This document shows, piece after piece, positions 62,092 to 64,000 of a stretch of DNA of 64,000 bases. Source of the DNA: Celeribacter ethanolicus (GTDB lineage: Bacteria; Pseudomonadota; Alphaproteobacteria; Rhodobacterales; Rhodobacteraceae); NCBI RefSeq assembly GCF_001550095.1, contig NZ_LRUC01000013.1, positions 62,001 to 126,000 of the forward strand, in the 5' to 3' direction. The notes beneath the pieces were generated by a model that saw nothing but the letters and a program-made list of their open reading frames with translations, was not told where the DNA came from and did no database searches. Numbering within the stretch: the first letter of the stretch is position 1; each line of letters opens with the position of its first letter. Made by a program: the position numbers and the translations under genes.

Positions 62092-63072
62092 TTGCCCGTT
62101 GAATTGGCGCAACTCGCACTGGACCCGCCCGTGTTCCTGGCCCCCATGGCTGGCATCACGGACCTGCCGTTTCGCGATCTGGTCGCGTCTTTCGGTGCGG
62201 GGTTGGTGGTGTCGGAGATGGTCGCCTCGCATGACATGCTGAACGCACGTCCGGGCGCGCGCGAGAAGGCGGAGCTTGGTTTCGGGGTCGAGAACACCGC
62301 CGTGCAGCTTGCGGGGCGCGAGGCGGAGCCGATGGCGCTCGCGGCAAAAATGGCCGAAGACAATGGCGCGCAGATCATCGACATCAACATGGGCTGTCCG
62401 GCGAAAAAGGTGGTGTCGGGTTATTCCGGCTCGGCGCTGATGCGCGATCTCGATCATGCGTTGAGCCTGATCGAAGCGGTGGTGGGGGCGGTTGCCGTAC
62501 CCGTGACGCTCAAAACCAGGCTTGGCTGGGACGATGCGCTTTTGAATGCGCCGGAACTGGCGAAACGCGCCGAAGAGGCGGGCATTCAGATGATCACGAT
62601 CCATGGCCGGACGCGGTGCCAGTTCTACAAGGGGCGCGCCGATTGGGCGGCGATCCGGGCGGTGAAGGACGTGGTGGCGATCCCGGTGATCGCCAATGGT
62701 GACATCACCAGCCCCGAGGCTGCGCGGATGGCGCTGGCGCAATCGGGGGCCGACGGGGTGATGATCGGGCGGGGCGCGCAGGGGCGTCCGTGGATTTTGG
62801 CGCAGGTCGCTGCGAACCTGACCGGTGCACCAATGCCCGCGCGCCCCGAGGGCAAGGATTTCGCCGACATGGTCGCGGGTCATTACGAGGCAGGGCTCAC
62901 GTTTTATGGCGAAGCCTTGGGCGGTCGGGTGATGCGCAAACATCTGGGCTGGTACATGGATACGGCGGGCACGGCGGATGCGCTGCGCAAGCGCGTTTTG
63001 ACGCAAAAATCGCCGCGCGACGTGTTCGCGCTGCTGCCCGAAGCGCTGAGCGGGGAGGTCTGCGCCGCATGA
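62092..63072 (+). CDS. dusB: tRNA-dihydrouridine synthase B (NifR3)
   Basis: 326-aa FMN enzyme reducing uridine to dihydrouridine in tRNA. The FMN-barrel starts with PPVFLAPMAGITDLPFR, the catalytic Cys is in NMGCPAKKV and the FMN-phosphate region is ANGDITSPE, then MIGRGAQGRPW. I take TTG 62092 as start because AAGGA lies 8 bases before it and the family N-terminus begins here. In Rhodobacter it is nifR3, upstream of ntrB-ntrC, the same order seen here: its stop overlaps the ntrB ATG. Confidence 0.93.
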   Translation: MPVELAQLALDPPVFLAPMAGITDLPFRDLVASFGAGLVVSEMVASHDMLNARPGAREKAELGFGVENTAVQLAGREAEPMALAAKMAEDNGAQIIDINMGCPAKKVVSGYSGSALMRDLDHALSLIEAVVGAVAVPVTLKTRLGWDDALLNAPELAKRAEEAGIQMITIHGRTRCQFYKGRADWAAIRAVKDVVAIPVIANGDITSPEAARMALAQSGADGVMIGRGAQGRPWILAQVAANLTGAPMPARPEGKDFADMVAGHYEAGLTFYGEALGGRVMRKHLGWYMDTAGTADALRKRVLTQKSPRDVFALLPEALSGEVCAA

Positions 63073-64000
63073 CACATCGTTTCGACATGCTCTGGCCCTC
63101 GCTGCCGGTGCCCGCGATCATGATCGACGCGGATGACCAGATCGTCGAGGTCAATTCTGCCGCCGAGCTGTTTCTCAACGCCTCCGCCAAGGCGCTGACC
63201 GGCGTGCCGGTGTTCGACAAGCTCGCCATCGACGCGCCTCTGGAAGAGGCCTTCGGACGTGTGCGGCGTGACGATTCCCCCTTGTTTATCAACAATGTCG
63301 ATGTCTCGGGCGGCAATGCGGCGCCGGTGCAGTGCAACATCCAGATCGCGCCCTTGCAGGGCATGGACAACTGGCTTGTCCTGCTGATGGAACCGCGCCA
63401 GATCGCCGACCGGCTGGGCCGGGCACATCAGGTCAAGACCTCGGCGCGCTCGGCCATTGGCATGGCGGAAATGCTGGCGCATGAGATCAAGAACCCGCTG
63501 GCGGGCATCACGGGCGCGGCGCAGCTTTTGTCGATGAGCCTCACGCCGGAGGATCTGGAGCTGACCGATCTGATCGTGGCTGAGAGCCGCCGGATCGTGG
63601 CGCTTCTGGAGCAGGTGGAGCAATTCGGCAACCTGCGCCCGCCCGCGAAACGCCCGATCAACATTCACGACCTCTTGGACCGGGCACGCAAATCCGCCGA
63701 GTTGTCTTACGGCGCGAACATGAAATTCATTGAGGAGTTCGACCCCTCTCTGCCACCCACCTTCGTCGATGGTGATCAGATCCTTCAGGTGTTTCTGAAC
63801 CTGATTAAAAACGCCTCTGAGGCGGCGGGCAAGGGGGGCGGTACGATCCGGCTTCGGACCTTCTACGACCTGTCGCTACGCCTGCGGCGCAAGGACGGCA
63901 CGGGGGCGGCGCTGCCGCTTCAGGTCGAGATCATCGACGACGGCCCTGGACTTCCGCCGGAGATTGCCGCCGATGTGTTCGAACCCTTCGTCTCGGGGCG
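63069..64000 (+). CDS. ntrB: Nitrogen regulation sensor kinase NtrB (partial, runs off window)
   Basis: The first 310 codons of the PII-controlled sensor kinase of nitrogen limitation. A PAS domain (about 10-120) is followed by the H-box AEMLAHEIKNPLAGITGAAQLL (split here: AEMLAHEIKNPLAG, then ITGAAQLL) with phospho-acceptor H138, and the HATPase N-box NLIKNASEAAGKGG and D-box EIIDDGPGLP. The end is cut by the window at the second ATP-binding motif. It overlaps dusB by ATGA. ntrC is expected downstream, outside the window. Confidence 0.93.
   Translation, partial: MTHRFDMLWPSLPVPAIMIDADDQIVEVNSAAELFLNASAKALTGVPVFDKLAIDAPLEEAFGRVRRDDSPLFINNVDVSGGNAAPVQCNIQIAPLQGMDNWLVLLMEPRQIADRLGRAHQVKTSARSAIGMAEMLAHEIKNPLAGITGAAQLLSMSLTPEDLELTDLIVAESRRIVALLEQVEQFGNLRPPAKRPINIHDLLDRARKSAELSYGANMKFIEEFDPSLPPTFVDGDQILQVFLNLIKNASEAAGKGGGTIRLRTFYDLSLRLRRKDGTGAALPLQVEIIDDGPGLPPEIAADVFEPFVSG

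Overview
The window reads as an ordinary stretch of chromosome from a GC-rich alphaproteobacterium of the order Rhodobacterales (Roseobacter/Paracoccaceae type). The pointers are the aglEFGAK alpha-glucoside locus, a CckA-type hybrid kinase directly upstream of recA, the dusB(nifR3)-ntrB pair, the DUF6456/DUF6477 proteins known mainly from this order, a GSCFA-domain protein, fused ispDF, and an alphaproteobacterial SOS box (GAAC-N7-GAAC). I see no rRNA, tRNA, CRISPR array, prophage, integrase or insertion sequence.

Layout. 0.4-7 kb: alpha-glucoside uptake and hydrolysis operon (aglE, F, G, A, K) behind LacI-type operator palindromes. 7-9 kb: NYN/LOTUS nuclease-like gene and a TehA/SLAC1-type transporter. 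9-16 kb: guaB, a Sel1-repeat protein, an rRNA m5C methyltransferase and cckA, which has a perfect CtrA-type box upstream. 16-21 kb: recA (SOS box), alaS, a DUF1330 protein and a VOC protein. 21-26.8 kb, mostly minus strand: typA, an SMR transporter, two tandem YitT paralogues, two tandem paralogues of unknown function, and a HupE-like permease. 27-32 kb: DUF1127 protein, icd, a heme-type TonB receptor and a VIT1/CCC1 transporter. 32-35 kb: rplM-rpsI, then a GSCFA/SGNH-like pair. 35-38 kb: polyamine-type ABC transporter lacking its binding protein. 38-44 kb, minus strand: esterase, TetR, PPK2, alpha/beta hydrolase, metA, a P-loop protein and an EamA transporter. 44-50 kb: FadL-type porin, a second EamA transporter, an ABM monooxygenase, a GT8-like transferase, guaA and DUF6477. 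50-57 kb: DUF6456 regulator, a repeat-rich spacer, oxyR facing a peroxiredoxin, lipA with a THUMP methyltransferase, and a LysR regulator. 57-64 kb: hpt with a coupled small membrane protein, a COQ10/RatA protein, an AT-richer UDG-like gene, tauE, pncC, pgpA, ispDF, dusB and the start of ntrB, which runs off the end.

How the genes work together. The agl genes form one complete catabolic pathway. CckA-recA is a regulatory crossroad, with CtrA-like sequences before both genes and a LexA site before recA. OxyR and the peroxiredoxin form a peroxide-defence pair. ispDF-pgpA-pncC, metA-hydrolase, lipA-methyltransferase, hpt-small protein and dusB-ntrB are tightly spaced or overlapping transcription units. 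I found no obvious defence or biosynthetic island. The least explained elements are the tandem paralogues at 24.9-26.0 kb, the GSCFA/SGNH pair, the UDG-like gene at 58.1 kb, the P-loop protein at 42.3 kb and the palindromic spacer at 51.5-51.9 kb. All functional calls come from reading motifs and family resemblance; no database search was possible.
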